From Forficula auricularia (Eukaryota; Arthropoda; Insecta; Dermaptera; Forficulidae), in NCBI GenBank assembly GCA_024734495.1, contig JALMQS010000153.1:8767294-8831293 (forward strand): 64,000 bases of DNA, read 5' to 3'. Below the pieces are notes generated by a model, which worked only from the letters and a program-made list of their open reading frames with translations, searched no databases and was not told where the DNA came from. This document shows positions 63,085 to 64,000 of this stretch, in pieces (position 1 is the first letter of the stretch; the number at the start of each line of letters is the position of its first letter). Made by a program: the position numbers and the translations under genes.

Positions 63085-63275
63085 TTGAAGGAGACAATTA
63101 TTATTGATTCACAAGAATTGATGTGAATTGTAATAGACTGAAGAAGAGTGCAAAGCCTTCGAAATTATAGTCTCGTTATAAATCAATTTGAAAATTTATT
63201 TTTCCAGTAAAAGACACACTCTTTTATAGTATTGTCTCATTCAATGTATAAAAATTCTCCTACTCTCGGCAAAAA
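63085..63275 (+). mobile_element. PLE class B terminal unit
   Basis: GAAGGAGACAATTATTATTG, hammerhead-like motif at 63138-63172 (CTGAAGA, A, GAGTGC/GCCTTC weakly paired, GAAATTATAGTC), then TTCTCCTACTCTCGGCAAAA. Confidence 0.7.
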
Positions 63276-64000
63276 TTCAATTAGACAACTCTTATTAATC
63301 ATTCTGTTTTTTACAATGAAGCTTAGGTTAGTTTTTACCTCATTTCATAAATTCATGTCCGATGTTATAACTACAAGAAAGGTCATCTTCTCTCCGAAAC
63401 ATTAAGAATCTGTTATTAAATCAAAGATAAAATACAGGCACTGAAAAAGTCAGAAATCAGTCCTGAAACGTTTGAAACATTTAATTTAAAAAAATTCTGC
63501 TTTTAATTTAAATATCTTATCCAACTCCCTACGATCCCTATTACAAATTCTTTAAAACATTTTAGTATGGAAAGATTTTAATACTTAAAGTATTTATTTT
63601 TTTATTTTAATTATTAAAGCTTGTAGTTATGGGGTTATTCCACAGGCTTTTTAACCAGCTAAATCTAATGAGGATTCTTTCTATAACAAGGGATTTAGCA
63701 GGCAGAAATCGGTTGGCTTCTCGTTGGGGGCTTTTTGAGCTAATTAGACAAGTGTTCAAGTATTTAGTAAAATGACTTTCCACGTGTCGTTTAGTTAATT
63801 ATAAGCGTATTCTTAGTTAAAGGTATTTTGTGATTATTTCCATTGAATTGGAAGTAAAAGGGATTATATATGTAGTATTAATAATTACCAAATTAAAACA
63901 AGGGAAAAAAATCCAAAGTGGATGAAAATACCCTTGTAGAAAGAGAAACAGATATGAGTGGATTTCTGCCTATCTATTCTATTCTTATCAAAGATAATAG
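63276..64000. other. AT-rich sequence with a non-repetitive stretch (63640-63760)
   Basis: No supported gene or repeat partner to the window end. Confidence 0.35.

Overview
This is eukaryotic, AT-rich (visually about two thirds A+T), non-coding DNA packed with transposable elements (TEs). The repertoire points to an arthropod, most likely an insect: several Tc1/mariner/pogo families, hAT and piggyBac-type miniature elements, rolling-circle Helitrons, poly(A)- or microsatellite-tailed non-LTR retrotransposons, and Penelope-like elements (PLEs) with GIY-YIG remnants. I could not identify the species and found no host protein-coding gene, rRNA or canonical tRNA gene. The coding potential I can support is TE debris. 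The best-preserved piece is a 228-codon reverse-transcriptase C-terminus near 62 kb. The window reads as intergenic or intronic sequence.

Layout. 0-4.3 kb: a pogo-like element filled with large foldback repeats, plus a 3'-end LINE with an 8-bp target-site duplication (TSD). 5-12.6 kb: Helitrons, one with internal tandem repeats, a TIR family here called A, G-rich minisatellite elements and PLE pieces. 14-20 kb: nested LINEs, a 621-bp mariner derivative with matching ends, a Helitron/SINE composite and a PLE with a GIY-YIG C-terminus. 20-28 kb: a TIR element, a Helitron/SINE composite split by a 345-bp MITE with a 9-bp TSD, TIR families A and B, and a TTAA-flanked MITE. 28-43 kb: PLE units arranged as inverted repeats, hAT MITEs, LINE fragments and a compound palindrome. 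43-56 kb: two hAT elements, two decayed mariners, a nested PLE composite and a 1.1-kb Helitron. 56-64 kb: foldback mariner MITEs, a LINE with an open RT C-terminus and a further PLE end.

The most striking signal is a set of hammerhead-ribozyme-like motifs, about nine sequence classes in all, at PLE ends. The common architecture is CTGANGA, one extra base, helix II, then GAAA. They often occur as head-to-head copies flanking a GIY-YIG remnant or a 3' UTR. Hammerheads in PLEs are established knowledge. The diversity in one locus, the shared extra base, the giant ribozyme-tipped palindrome at 42.7-43.4 kb and the two 281-bp ORF-less units with 11-12-bp TSDs deserve a closer look. Other notable signals are foldback elements whose loop is inverted between copies, Helitrons ending in CTCG|T rather than CTRR|T, a MITE built from an inverted duplication of a transposase C-terminus, and a few GC-richer non-repeat islands.
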